Counted from the first letter of the stretch, positions 9,314 to 18,010 are shown. The stretch is DNA of 64,000 nucleotides from Chitinophaga arvensicola (GCF_900110835.1 NZ_FOJG01000001.1:124001-188000), one strand, 5' to 3'. Notes: generated by a model not told the origin, from the sequence alone. Numbers and translations are program-made.

Positions 9314-11674
9314 TTAATCCTTTTTGTTGTTTGCTTTAACGGATGGCATTTGCTCCGGGGCCTGCCTGAAATACATAGCGGTATATGCCTGGAGAATAGC
9401 GGAATAATCTGCACCAAACTGCAATGCTAGCATTTTCCCCTCAGGTGAAACTAACACTTTGGTAGGATACCCCCTTATTTTGTAGGATTTTTCTATTTCT
9501 CCATCAGAGTGAGCCGTTGCAAAAACATACTTGTTATCGGCCACAAAATCACGGGCTGTTTCCAGTGGCTCCAGACAGGAAACAGCCAGGATGGCGTTTC
9601 CCGGGTGCTGTCCCGCATTCATTTCCACGGCTAGTTTATTCAGATGCGGCAGATCAGCCCGGCAGGGACTGCACCAGGTACCCCAGAAATCCATCAGCAA
9701 CCATTTTCCTTTATAATCGGCCAAACGGATCGTTTCTTTATTCATACCTGTTACGGTGAAATCGGGCGCTTGCTCCCATCCGTTCAACAATACCTCACGG
9801 AAGTACCGGGGAAATGATTTACCGGGAAAATGCGCTTCAAAATAGGCCTTTGTGCTATCAAGCATCTCCGGTTGCACCAGCAATTGTTTTGACAATACTT
9901 TCATCGCTTCTTCCGGCTGGCCCAATGCCTCCAGTTCCTGTGCCAACCGGCCGCTGTAAGTCTCTTTCGCCTGAAGCATGTGCTGATCCGTTCTGCTTTC
10001 AAACACTTTCTCCGCATTGGTTTTCGGGCTGCTGCCGGCAGCCAGTGCCAGGTAGTGCAGGGCTGCCTTTTTATCATGTGGCAAAGTGCGCTGGTATTGG
10101 AGAAACCAGGCATGTGCAAGCAGGTATTTATTGGCCAGCTTCCTCTTTTTCAACTCCGGGTGCACGCCCCAAAAGGTCGTGTCATTCAGGTTGGCATCCA
10201 GGTCTGATACGGTTTTAGCCAATAGGCTGTCTGCAGAGGCATTCATGCCGGCTTTGCGGAGAATACCTACAGTAAGTAATTCATACCTGGCAGCTTTCCC
10301 CCAGGTCATCTCTTCCGTGCTTACCTGCTGAAATGCAGCAGCGATTTTTTTTAGTATAGCCGTATCCGTTGTGTGCAGTGCTTTAGTCCACAGGAACATA
10401 GGTCTCACGGATGCCTGTATCAGGGAGTCTTTCTCCAGCATCAATCTTCTTAAAAGCTCCAGGTTATTGTCCGGTTCTTTCCGGCTGTCTGCCAGCATCT
10501 CCTCCAGAACGGCATCGCTGACACCTTGCTGCTTCAATAATTTCAAAGTAGCTGCCGTATCTATTACAATATCCTGTAATTGCGGAGCGAAGATATCGTC
10601 CAGCCAGTAATTGAGCGTCATTGGACTACCAGTCATAATTTTCGCTACAGCTACCATCGAATCTACGTTATCCAGGACGCCGAGTTGTAACTTATTAATC
10701 AGATGACTGGAATAGGGAGGCAATAAATTGGCAGGCACCTCCTTTAGTGCTTTTTGATATTGCAAACTCATAAATTCTGACCCGAAACCATACACGTCGA
10801 GCCGCGCCAGTTCAAAGGCTGCACGGTCGCCGTACCTTGGCATATTTTCAGCCAGGAAGGACATCACCCTGGCTGAATCAGGTTCTTTATTGATCCTAAG
10901 GTAACTGCTCGTGCGGCTCATGCGCACCAGCGTATGATAATAGGCGGTATCTGCTGCAGGGCCTTCTTCTTCTGGCGCCAGCACATTGACAAACCCTATT
11001 CTGGTACCTTTCTCCGATTTAAGCATCATCACATTTCCTGATTCATGGTACAGGAAATAGGTGACTTCTCCTTTATCGTCGGAACGGCCAACAATGGCGA
11101 TTACTTCTTTCTGGCGCATTCCTACACGATACTGCCCGTGACTTGTTCTCCACATATACCCTGCCTTGAATTTTTCCGGGACGGCGGGAAAAAGATATTT
11201 CAACTCTACGGCCAACGCATTCCAGTTGGTGATCAGCAGCGATTTCATGTCTTCCTGCAAACCGAGGGAAGCAGCCACAGTATCGGCAATGGCTGCTGCG
11301 TTGGTGGGATTACCGATGCTGTCGTTAGGAAAAATCCGGAATGCCAGCGGGTGATGTAACAGGAGCATACAGCTCATGGATCCCAGGTCTGGTGTATAGG
11401 TAGCAGGATCTTTTGAATTGAGGAAAATGCCCGTTCTCTTCACTTTCGCGCTTTCCAGTATGCTTACTGCATCGGCGCTGCCATCGGGATTAACAGCGGT
11501 AATAGTGATGCGCATTACCTTATCGGTGATTTGCACATCTGTTGTTGATGTACTGTCTTTTACCTCCAGGTGATACCTCCAGGTATCATCTTTTTTAAAT
11601 TTCAGCTGGGCGAAGGTTTTATAGGGGCTGCAACAAATGATGATCAGGGCAAGCAGCAACAGGCGCTTATGCAT
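9314..11674 (-). CDS. large secreted protein with C-terminal TlpA-like thioredoxin domain
   Basis: A 786-residue exported protein. After a signal peptide (to about residue 22, TFAQ) comes a long region without a recognised domain: a beta-rich part to about residue 240, then a helical, repeat-like part to about 620. The C-terminal 150 residues form a redoxin fold opening APDFTVTGMNKETIRLADYKG, with the active site WCSPC at Cys668/Cys671 and the cis-Pro loop RGYPTKV. It should act as a periplasmic thiol reductase. Bacteroidota encode many such TlpA fusions, but few are as long. Translationally close to the M28 peptidase, it may keep exported proteins reduced or fold them before proteolysis; that link is inference. 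Confidence 0.88.
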   Translation of the reverse strand: MHKRLLLLALIIICCSPYKTFAQLKFKKDDTWRYHLEVKDSTSTTDVQITDKVMRITITAVNPDGSADAVSILESAKVKRTGIFLNSKDPATYTPDLGSMSCMLLLHHPLAFRIFPNDSIGNPTNAAAIADTVAASLGLQEDMKSLLITNWNALAVELKYLFPAVPEKFKAGYMWRTSHGQYRVGMRQKEVIAIVGRSDDKGEVTYFLYHESGNVMMLKSEKGTRIGFVNVLAPEEEGPAADTAYYHTLVRMSRTSSYLRINKEPDSARVMSFLAENMPRYGDRAAFELARLDVYGFGSEFMSLQYQKALKEVPANLLPPYSSHLINKLQLGVLDNVDSMVAVAKIMTGSPMTLNYWLDDIFAPQLQDIVIDTAATLKLLKQQGVSDAVLEEMLADSRKEPDNNLELLRRLMLEKDSLIQASVRPMFLWTKALHTTDTAILKKIAAAFQQVSTEEMTWGKAARYELLTVGILRKAGMNASADSLLAKTVSDLDANLNDTTFWGVHPELKKRKLANKYLLAHAWFLQYQRTLPHDKKAALHYLALAAGSSPKTNAEKVFESRTDQHMLQAKETYSGRLAQELEALGQPEEAMKVLSKQLLVQPEMLDSTKAYFEAHFPGKSFPRYFREVLLNGWEQAPDFTVTGMNKETIRLADYKGKWLLMDFWGTWCSPCRADLPHLNKLAVEMNAGQHPGNAILAVSCLEPLETARDFVADNKYVFATAHSDGEIEKSYKIRGYPTKVLVSPEGKMLALQFGADYSAILQAYTAMYFRQAPEQMPSVKANNKKD

Positions 11675-11756
11675 ATAGGGTAATGATTTTGGTCTATTAA
11701 AATAATCATATAAACAAGAAGAAACAATAGCTGCCTGCTACCTTTGAATATTTGTG

Positions 11757-11764
11757 TATTTTTG
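11757..11764 (+). promoter_or_regulatory. -7 box of the ruvB promoter
   Basis: TATTTTTG is an exact match to the Bacteroidota -7 consensus TAnnTTTG. CCTG lies 19 bases upstream as a weak -33 box. The start codon at 11777 is 12 bases downstream, which excludes the upstream ATG at 11744 as the main start. Confidence 0.6.
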
Positions 11765-11776
11765 GCCTATACAATT

Positions 11777-12805
11777 ATGTCCAATCAGCCTTTAAGACCA
11801 GAAGAGAATAAGCTCAGCGCCGCTGAGAAAGAGTTCGAGAATAGCATCCGGCCCCGGGAGATCGTTGACTTTTCCGGCCAGGATCAAATTATCGAGAACC
11901 TGAAAATATTCATCAAAGCGGCCAAAATGCGTGGGGAAGCGCTGGATCACGTGCTGTTCCATGGTCCTCCGGGCCTTGGCAAAACGACACTGTCGCGCAT
12001 TGTAGCCAATGAACTGGGCGTGAATATCCGGGAAACTTCCGGGCCGGTGATCGAAAAACCGGGCGATCTGGCCGGGTTGCTCACCAACCTGGAAGATAAA
12101 GATGTGTTGTTCATTGATGAAATTCACCGGCTGAGCACCGTAGTGGAAGAGTACCTGTATTCCGCGATGGAAGACTACCGTATCGATATTATGATTGATA
12201 CAGGTCCCAGTGCCAGAGCCATCCAGATTAACCTGCTTCCGTTTACGCTGATCGGCGCTACTACGCGTTCCGGGTTGCTTACGGCTCCCCTGTTATCACG
12301 TTTCGGGATTAAGTCAAGACTGGAATACTATAACTCCGCTACCCTGTATAAGATCATCTGGCGTGCCGCCGGACTGCTGCATACAAAGATCACTTCCGAT
12401 GCTGCCAATGAAATAGCCAGGCGTTCCCGTGGTACACCGCGTATCGCGAACGGATTGCTGCGCCGGGTGCGCGACTTTGCCCAGGTAGTAGGCAATGGCG
12501 TGATAGACATGGAAATAGCGCTGTTAAGCCTGAAAGCATTGAATGTAGATGAATATGGGCTGGACGAAATGGATAACCGTATCCTCAACGTCATCATAGA
12601 AAATTTTAAAGGAGGCCCGGTAGGTATCACTACCATTGCCACCGCAGTGGGAGAAGAAGCCGGTACGCTCGAAGAGGTATATGAGCCTTTCCTGATCCAG
12701 GAAGGATTTATCAAGCGTACTCCGAGAGGAAGGGAAGTAACCGAGAAAGCGTATGTTCATCTGGGGAAGACTTCCTACAGAGGCGGTTCCAACCTGTTGT
12801 TTTAA
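11777..12805 (+). CDS. ruvB: Holliday junction branch migration helicase RuvB
   Basis: The 342-residue hexameric AAA+ motor of the RuvABC resolvasome, which drives branch migration of Holliday junctions. Walker A is GPPGLGKTT (residues 63-71), Walker B is LFIDEIHR (Asp114, Glu115), the arginine-finger region [15 protein letters not shown] and sensor GATTRSGLL are present, and the C-terminal winged helix ends with the RGREV-type motif. Length is typical. An in-frame ATG 33 bases upstream would add 11 hydrophobic residues absent from the family and lies above the -7 box, so I chose 11777. ruvC lies 2.7 kb away; ruvA is not in the window. Confidence 0.97.
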   Translation: MSNQPLRPEENKLSAAEKEFENSIRPREIVDFSGQDQIIENLKIFIKAAKMRGEALDHVLFHGPPGLGKTTLSRIVANELGVNIRETSGPVIEKPGDLAGLLTNLEDKDVLFIDEIHRLSTVVEEYLYSAMEDYRIDIMIDTGPSARAIQINLLPFTLIGATTRSGLLTAPLLSRFGIKSRLEYYNSATLYKIIWRAAGLLHTKITSDAANEIARRSRGTPRIANGLLRRVRDFAQVVGNGVIDMEIALLSLKALNVDEYGLDEMDNRILNVIIENFKGGPVGITTIATAVGEEAGTLEEVYEPFLIQEGFIKRTPRGREVTEKAYVHLGKTSYRGGSNLLF

Positions 12806-12818
12806 CGGAGTATGCTAT

Positions 12819-12859
12819 AAAAAAGCAGCGGAGATCATTACGATCTCCGCTGCTTTTTT
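12819..12859. terminator. bidirectional terminator between ruvB and the response regulator
   Basis: A perfect 12-base GC-rich stem (12825-12836 with 12842-12853) with a 5-base loop, preceded by six A and followed by six T. It can stop transcription from both convergent genes. Confidence 0.93.
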
Positions 12860-12880
12860 ATGTCAGATAAGTTTGGGCTG

Positions 12881-13588
12881 TTATTCTTTCACCACCAGTC
12901 TGAAGCCGTTACCGTGAATATTCACGATTTCGATATTGGCATCGTCTTTCAGGTACTTGCGCAGTTTCGCAATGTAAACGTCCATACTGCGGCCATTGAA
13001 GTAGGTATCGCTACCCCATATTTTTTTCAGGGCCAGTTCCCTTGGTAAGAGATCGTTTTTATGTTCACACAGCATGTGCAGTAACTCGTTTTCCTTTGGC
13101 GATAAGGTGTGCGTATCGCCACCATGCGCCAGCGTACGCAGGCGGGAGTTAAAGCTATAGGAGCCGATCACGAATTCGTGTACTTCTTCCTCCTTGCTGT
13201 TAAGTTCCTGGTTACGTTTCAGGATGGCTTTGATTTTCAGCAGCAGCAGTTCGCTGTCGAAAGGCTTGGAGATGTAATCGTCTGCACCGAGTTTATACCC
13301 CTGGATGATATCTTCCTTCATGGTTTTGGCAGAGAGGAAGAACAGTGGAATATCGGGGTCTACGTCCCTGATTTCTTCTGCCAGTTTAAATCCGTCCATA
13401 TTGGGCATCATAATGTCCAGCAGACAGATGTCAAATTTTTCGCGGCGGAAGGCTGCCAGGGCCAGGATACCATCGCGGCATAATTCCACATCATAGTCGT
13501 TCAGCTCCAGGTAGTTTTTAAGTACCATACCAAGATTGGTATCATCTTCTGCCAGTAATATTTTCGGTTTACGTTCTTCCATAATCAT
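12881..13588 (-). CDS. OmpR/PhoB-family response regulator, no adjacent kinase
   Basis: A 235-residue two-component response regulator that binds DNA. The receiver domain spans residues 8-120, with acidic pocket AEDD, phospho-acceptor Asp58 in LLDIMMP, the switch residue in FLSAKT and the Lys in ISKPF. The C-terminal OmpR-type winged helix covers residues about 138-232 (LSPKENELLHMLCEH, then WGSDTYFNGRSMDVYIAKLRKYL). It resembles Bacteroides RprY in general architecture. No histidine kinase is beside it, so its partner is encoded elsewhere. A second ATG two codons in (13582) is an alternative start. A sister regulator of the same layout is at 16276-16971. Confidence 0.95.
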   Translation of the reverse strand: MIMEERKPKILLAEDDTNLGMVLKNYLELNDYDVELCRDGILALAAFRREKFDICLLDIMMPNMDGFKLAEEIRDVDPDIPLFFLSAKTMKEDIIQGYKLGADDYISKPFDSELLLLKIKAILKRNQELNSKEEEVHEFVIGSYSFNSRLRTLAHGGDTHTLSPKENELLHMLCEHKNDLLPRELALKKIWGSDTYFNGRSMDVYIAKLRKYLKDDANIEIVNIHGNGFRLVVKE

Positions 13589-13604
13589 AAAAGATTGATT
13601 ATAA

Positions 13605-13612
13605 CAAATATA
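13605..13612 (-). promoter_or_regulatory. -7 box of the response-regulator promoter
   Basis: On the minus strand this reads TATATTTG, an exact TAnnTTTG match, 16 bases before the start codon at 13588. No clear -33 box. Confidence 0.55.
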
Positions 13613-13705
13613 AAGTTTTCTGAGGCACGAAAGGTCGGTAAAATTTGGGCGCCAGCCCTGAAATAAATTGTTAAAACTAGGGCAATGGGGGCGGCGATAG
13701 CCGCA

Positions 13706-14497
13706 TTACTTCTTACTTAACAGCGAAGTGAAGGGGTAACGGAGGTTACTGTAATTGACCATGTCTACCACAATATTCCCTACGGAGATGGGGCTTTCGA
13801 TCCTCAACGGCACTTTGTTGGCATCGTCGCTGACCCATACGGTCATCTTTTCCCCGCCTTCAAAGATAGTCCCCTTAATGAGGAGGGGCTTGAATTTGAT
13901 AGCCCTGAACTTGCCGAATTTGGTGTTAATTTCTTCCTTGCCCATATACCGGATGTAGATGTTGTATACCTGGTCGTCCAGGAACATGGCAAAAGGTATT
14001 TTATCTCCGGAGTTGTATTTGTTGAAGTCGATGTTACGGGCATAATAGATAGCGCTGATCACATCCTGTACACAGGGAGGCACGGTAAAGGTACCATTGG
14101 TACTGATGGCCTGATGACCCGCCTGGTTAAAGATCACGTTGTTATAGATCTTATAGCCGCCTTCATTTACATTACGGATAAACTTGAGAGGTTGAAGGGT
14201 GGCAGTATCTATGTAGCTTTCGTATTTATCGCGTACTTTAAAGATCCAGTCGTATGCCCTGTAAGTTTTGCCATCGCCTACCACATGATAAACATCGCGG
14301 TTGGCGAATCGTTCGAGGCCTACATTAAATGTAGCTTCCCCGGCGCCAACATACATTTTGCCGAGGTTGTAGAATACTTTCAGGGTAATGCTTTCGCCGG
14401 TATTGAAACTGGAGTTACGGATGGAGCAGAAATCGGCTTGCGCTTCAACGGGTTGAATACAGGAAAGTCCTAAAATTATGAGTAGCAAATACTTCAT
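13706..14497 (-). CDS. DUF3108 domain-containing exported protein
   Basis: A 263-residue exported protein. A signal peptide ends at VEAQA (residues about 1-20). The rest matches the DUF3108 pattern: GESITLKVFYNLGKMYVGAGEATF, then YHVVGDGKTYRAYDWIFKVRDKYESYID, and the ending VWVSDDANKVPLRIESPI. Family members are periplasmic, beta-barrel-like proteins of unsettled function. The gene begins 9 bases after the flippase-like gene ends, so the pair forms an operon; a role in envelope lipid handling is possible but only inferred. Confidence 0.88.
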   Translation of the reverse strand: MKYLLLIILGLSCIQPVEAQADFCSIRNSSFNTGESITLKVFYNLGKMYVGAGEATFNVGLERFANRDVYHVVGDGKTYRAYDWIFKVRDKYESYIDTATLQPLKFIRNVNEGGYKIYNNVIFNQAGHQAISTNGTFTVPPCVQDVISAIYYARNIDFNKYNSGDKIPFAMFLDDQVYNIYIRYMGKEEINTKFGKFRAIKFKPLLIKGTIFEGGEKMTVWVSDDANKVPLRIESPISVGNIVVDMVNYSNLRYPFTSLLSKK

Positions 14498-14506
14498 TGA
14501 TGGAAG

Positions 14507-15559
14507 CTATTTTTCCTTAAAAATTTTTACTCCTAACAACAGCACACTTCCTAAAACGGCCGGTATTACCAGGTTTATCAGCCATATACCTACAGTGGCA
14601 GCTATGATAGCCATTGTATTGGAGCTAAGCAACCCAAGAAAAAAGATACTTACTTTTCCCCGAACACCCAGTTCTGCAATAGCAATGGTGGGTACGCCAG
14701 CCATTACGAGATAGATGACACTGTTTAGTAAAAAGGCCTGCCACCACAGAAATTCCATGCCAAGTGCGTCCAACAAAATCAAATACTGTGCCGAGAAGAC
14801 GATGTACCGGAGGGCTGAAAGCAGCAACAGGTAACGTAAATCGCCGGATGAGTATTTAACGATGATCTGCACAAATACCTTCGCTTTACGAAGGAACGGT
14901 ATCTTTTCAAATACAGACAGAATTATTTGTAACCGAAAATATAACAATATCGTCAGGCCACAAATTACTATACCGGCAATCAGCAGTATTTTCTGCCAGA
15001 CAGAAGGGGTGAGAAACGCGCTTTCTTTTGCCAGCGCGTAGTTGTTGATATAATAGAGCAAACCAATTAACCCAAAAATAATAGTGACGATCAGCTGGCT
15101 GAAGCTCCCTACAATAGTCGCCGCAATGGCTTTCAGCTTGTTATGGTTTTTCAGGTAAAGGATGCGTCCACCGTATTCGCCTACACGATTTGGGGTGTTG
15201 ATGGAGAGCGATACACCGGAAAGGATGGCACTGAATGACCGCAGAAAAGATACTTCTTCCAATGGTTTCACCAGTTTCTGCCACTTCCGGGCTTCCAGTC
15301 CCCAGTTAAAAAGCATCAGTACCATAACGAGGAAGATGCCCACCCAGCCTTTCTCCTGAAGGGTACCCCACATGTGTTGTACCGACTCCTGCAGATTGTC
15401 GCGATGGATCAACTGTGAGTAAATAGAGTATGCCAGCCATGTAAAAAGCCCCGCCCCTAGTAAGTAATTGAGAATTATTTTGGTACTTTTGTTCAGATAG
15501 TCAAATTTTGGCAAAAATAAACTGTGGTTGGCAAACAAGTCAAAAATAATTCTCGGCAT
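14507..15559 (-). CDS. lysylphosphatidylglycerol synthase TM-region/flippase-like membrane protein
   Basis: A 350-residue polytopic inner-membrane protein of the UPF0104/AglD-MprF transmembrane family, with about eight hydrophobic helices and the family motif SLSINTPNRVGEYGGR around residues 112-128, which lies in the conserved lipid-flipping core. These proteins are thought to move lipids or lipid-linked molecules across the membrane. The first ATG (15559) makes its start overlap the divergent ruvC start by 32 bases. A -7-like TATTTTTG lies at 15512-15519 on the minus strand, after this ATG, so a later non-ATG start (for example CTG at 15496) cannot be excluded. Cotranscribed with the DUF3108 gene. 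Confidence 0.88.
   Translation of the reverse strand: MPRIIFDLFANHSLFLPKFDYLNKSTKIILNYLLGAGLFTWLAYSIYSQLIHRDNLQESVQHMWGTLQEKGWVGIFLVMVLMLFNWGLEARKWQKLVKPLEEVSFLRSFSAILSGVSLSINTPNRVGEYGGRILYLKNHNKLKAIAATIVGSFSQLIVTIIFGLIGLLYYINNYALAKESAFLTPSVWQKILLIAGIVICGLTILLYFRLQIILSVFEKIPFLRKAKVFVQIIVKYSSGDLRYLLLLSALRYIVFSAQYLILLDALGMEFLWWQAFLLNSVIYLVMAGVPTIAIAELGVRGKVSIFFLGLLSSNTMAIIAATVGIWLINLVIPAVLGSVLLLGVKIFKEK
15484..15491 (+). promoter_or_regulatory. -7 box of the ruvC promoter
   Basis: TACTTTTG matches TAnnTTTG exactly and lies 36 bases before the TTG start of ruvC. It sits inside the coding region of the divergent flippase-like gene. Confidence 0.55.
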
Positions 15560-16088
15560 TGACCCCGGTACCCTCGTAATGGGCTATGGGCTTATACTTA
15601 TCGAAGGAAAAAAAGCCAGTCTCCTGGAGATGGATGTCCTGAAGCTATCCAAATTGAAAGACCACTACGACAGACTACAGCTGATTCACTGCAGGGTGCA
15701 GGAACTCATTCAGCAGCATAAGCCCACCAGTTTTGCTATTGAAGCGCCCTTTTTTGGTAAGAACGTACAGAGTATGCTGAAGCTGGGCCGCGCCCAGGGA
15801 GTGGCCATTGCAGCCGCTATACAGGGAGGTCTGGCAGTAACGGAATATTCCCCGAAAAAAGTAAAACAATCTGTTACGGGTAATGGTAATGCAGACAAAG
15901 AGCAGGTATGGCTGATGCTGCAACGCATACTCAGTATAGCTGAACGTCCTGATTACCTTGATGCTACAGATGCCCTTGCTGTGGCAGTGTGTCACTTTTA
16001 CCAGGAAAGTAATCCGCTTGCGGGAATCAGTAAGGCAAAAGGCTGGGACAAGTTCCTACAGCAGCACCCCGACAGGATTTCCAGATAA
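15528..16088 (+). CDS. ruvC: Holliday junction endonuclease RuvC
   Basis: The 186-residue resolvase that cuts Holliday junctions with RuvAB. The four catalytic acids are in place: Asp12 (GIDPG), Glu72 (FAIEAPFFGKN), Asp145 and Asp148 (YLDATDALA). The chain GRAQGVAI and GNGNADKEQV are also conserved. The first possible start is TTG at 15528; no ATG or GTG lies between the upstream in-frame stop at 15498 and the catalytic GIDPG, so this gene must use a rare start codon, which often means low translation. It diverges from and overlaps the flippase-like gene. Confidence 0.95.
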   Translation: MANKSKIILGIDPGTLVMGYGLILIEGKKASLLEMDVLKLSKLKDHYDRLQLIHCRVQELIQQHKPTSFAIEAPFFGKNVQSMLKLGRAQGVAIAAAIQGGLAVTEYSPKKVKQSVTGNGNADKEQVWLMLQRILSIAERPDYLDATDALAVAVCHFYQESNPLAGISKAKGWDKFLQQHPDRISR

Positions 16089-16275
16089 AAAATACCGGAC
16101 ACAAAGGTTATTTTATAAATCCGTAAATTGTAGTTACTTTGGTTGAAATTCAACAACCCATTTAAAAAGCTAACGGCTATATGTCCGTACAAAGGCTAAC
16201 TATGAAAAGTGACCATCATTTGTTATACAGGACATGTATAACAAGCTTTTTTATATTAATCAGCATCAGGCAGAT

Positions 16276-16971
16276 ATGAAAGCAAGAATCCTATTGGTGG
16301 AAGATGATCAAAATATTGGTGCGGTTACGAAGAAACGATTGGAAGAAGCGGGCTATGATGTAGTGCACAGTATAGACGGCCAGGCAGCGTGGGAGCAGTT
16401 CCAGTTACGCTCATTCGATATCTGCTTACTGGACGTGGTAATGCCCAAAAAAGACGGCCTACAACTCGCACAACAGATCCGCGAACTCAATGACCACGTT
16501 CCTATATTATTCCTCACTTCTAAAAATGAAAAAGAAGACCGGATAGCCGGACTCCGAACCGGTGCAGACGATTACATCAGCAAACCTTTCAGCATGCAGG
16601 AACTCATCCTGCGCATTGAAGTTTTCCTGAAACGCACCATGAGTCGCGGGAAAGATAAGTCAAACCTGTTCACCATCGGACAGCTGACCTTCGATTATGA
16701 AGACCTTCGTCTCTATACTTCCAATGGCGACGTATCTATCTCTGTTACCCAAAAAGAAGCAGACCTCCTGAAATATTTCTGTAATAATCCCAATAAAACA
16801 CTGAAAAGAGAAGACATCCTTTCCAATGTATGGGGGAAAGATGACTATTTCCTCGGACGCAGCATGGATGTATTCATTACCAAGCTGCGGAAACACTTCA
16901 AATCAGATCCGCAAATCAAACTGGAAACAGTACATGGCGTAGGATTCCGGTTTAACATCCCTTCGAAGTAG
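16276..16971 (+). CDS. OmpR/PhoB-family response regulator, no adjacent kinase
   Basis: A 231-residue response regulator. The receiver domain has acidic pocket VEDD, Asp53 in LLDVVMP as phospho-acceptor, FLTSK and ISKPF; the C-terminal winged helix includes VTQKEADLLKYFCNNP and WGKDDYFLGRSMDVFITKLRKHF. I chose the ATG at 16276 because the receiver fold begins there (MKARILLVEDD); a start at 16234 would add 14 residues without family support. It is a close sister of the regulator at 12881-13588: both share the GADDYISKPF and LGRSMDV/NGRSMDV blocks, and both lack a neighbouring kinase. Its stop codon is only 3 bases from that of the convergent HIT gene. Confidence 0.94.
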   Translation: MKARILLVEDDQNIGAVTKKRLEEAGYDVVHSIDGQAAWEQFQLRSFDICLLDVVMPKKDGLQLAQQIRELNDHVPILFLTSKNEKEDRIAGLRTGADDYISKPFSMQELILRIEVFLKRTMSRGKDKSNLFTIGQLTFDYEDLRLYTSNGDVSISVTQKEADLLKYFCNNPNKTLKREDILSNVWGKDDYFLGRSMDVFITKLRKHFKSDPQIKLETVHGVGFRFNIPSK

Positions 16972-16974
16972 CGA

Positions 16975-17364
16975 TTACAATGCAGCAACAATCTCCGCCT
17001 GTATTGCTTTAAACTCTTCTACAGACAGCTTTAGCTTACTGCGGGAAAAATTCATATCATCTGCCGAGTTAATCGGGATCAGATGCATATGTGCGTGCGG
17101 CACTTCCAGCCCCACCACACTAACGCCTATACGATTACATGGAATAACTTTTTCTATCGCCTGCGCTATCGGCTTGGCAAACAACAGCCACTCCTGCAGC
17201 AGGTTGTCTGCTACATCAAAAAATTTATCTGTTTCATTTTTACAGATAACCAGGGTATGCCCTTTTACCAGCGGGAAAATATCCAGGAAAGCATAAAAAT
17301 GTTCGTTCTCCGCTATCTTATAGCTCGGAATCTCACCATTGATAATTTTCGTGAAGATGGTCAT
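16975..17364 (-). CDS. HIT-family nucleotide hydrolase
   Basis: A 129-residue histidine-triad protein. The active-site triad is HAHMHLIP (His90, His92, His94), and the N-terminus FTKIINGEIPSYKIAENEHFYAFLDI is the standard HIT opening. Such enzymes hydrolyse nucleotide phosphoramidates or dinucleotide polyphosphates in the cytoplasm. It lies downstream of greA but is separated by a strong hairpin (17390-17425), after which a TATCTTGC (-7-like) sequence may give it its own promoter. The end of the gene abuts that of the convergent response regulator. Confidence 0.93.
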   Translation of the reverse strand: MTIFTKIINGEIPSYKIAENEHFYAFLDIFPLVKGHTLVICKNETDKFFDVADNLLQEWLLFAKPIAQAIEKVIPCNRIGVSVVGLEVPHAHMHLIPINSADDMNFSRSKLKLSVEEFKAIQAEIVAAL

Positions 17365-17389
17365 AGTATGTGGTTCTTAATAGCAAGAT

Positions 17390-17425
17390 AAAAAATAAAA
17401 AAGGGTTGCAACTCAATGCAACCCT
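17390..17425 (-). terminator. terminator of greA
   Basis: AGGGTTGCA (17402-17410) pairs with TGCAACCCT (17417-17425). On the minus strand the stem is followed by TTTTTTATTTTTTATC. It separates greA from the HIT gene. Confidence 0.85.
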
Positions 17426-17455
17426 GCAAATATCATTAAAAAGTGCCAGCGGCCC

Positions 17456-17929
17456 TTACGCAGTTATATTGTCAATCTTGAATTTGATCTGTCCGTTAGG
17501 CGCCTGCACCTCTGCTACCTCGCCTACTGCCTTACCCAGCAACCCTTTACCGATCGGGGAAGTCACCGATATTTTGCCCGCCTTCAGATCCGCTTCTGTT
17601 TCAGAAACAATCTGATAGGTAACCGTCTTCTTATTCGCTACATTCGTAATAGTTACCTTACAAAGGATGGATACTTTAGAAGTATCAATAGCATCTGCAC
17701 TCACAATACGGGAAACCGCAATCGCATTTTCCAGTATGGCAATCTTCGCTTCATGTAACCCCTGCGCTTCTTTGGCGGCATCATATTCGGCATTTTCCTT
17801 TAAGTCACCCTTTTCCCTGGCTTCTGAAATAGCACGCGCAATCTCTGCCCTTCCTTTCGTTTTAAGTAAGGTCAGCTCGTTCATCATTTGATCAAGGGTT
17901 TCTTTCGTAACGTAATTTATGCCAGACAT
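17456..17929 (-). CDS. greA: transcript cleavage factor GreA
   Basis: A 157-residue transcription elongation factor that enters the RNA polymerase secondary channel and rescues backtracked complexes by stimulating RNA cleavage. The N-terminal coiled coil carries the acidic tip (AREKGDLKENAEYDAAKEAQ) with the conserved Asp and Glu, and the C-terminal FKBP-like domain ends in the SPIGKGLLGKAVGEVAEVQAP block. Length is normal. Its leader (about 75 bases from the -7 box) holds a second terminator-like hairpin at 17957-17994, suggesting control by premature termination. A strong terminator follows the gene. Confidence 0.97.
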   Translation of the reverse strand: MSGINYVTKETLDQMMNELTLLKTKGRAEIARAISEAREKGDLKENAEYDAAKEAQGLHEAKIAILENAIAVSRIVSADAIDTSKVSILCKVTITNVANKKTVTYQIVSETEADLKAGKISVTSPIGKGLLGKAVGEVAEVQAPNGQIKFKIDNITA

Positions 17930-17956
17930 AACCTGTTGTGTTTTTTTGGTTATAAG

Positions 17957-17994
17957 AAAAAAAAATCAACGCCTCCATTTGCACGGAAGCGTTG
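17957..17994 (-). promoter_or_regulatory. terminator-like hairpin in the greA leader
   Basis: CAACGCCTCC (17967-17976) and GGAAGCGTTG (17985-17994) form a 10-base stem (one G-U pair on the minus-strand RNA) with an 8-base loop. On the minus strand a run of nine T follows after one A. It lies between the greA -7 box (18011-18018) and the greA start (17929), so it should end part of the greA transcripts early. An alternative is that it stops readthrough from upstream; a separate hairpin at 18035-18093 already serves that role. Confidence 0.7.
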
Positions 17995-18010
17995 TTTACT
18001 GGTATTATCG

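Noticed and set aside
11744..11776. Upstream ATG of ruvB
   Set aside because: It would put 11 hydrophobic residues before the family start and lies above the -7 box at 11757-11764.
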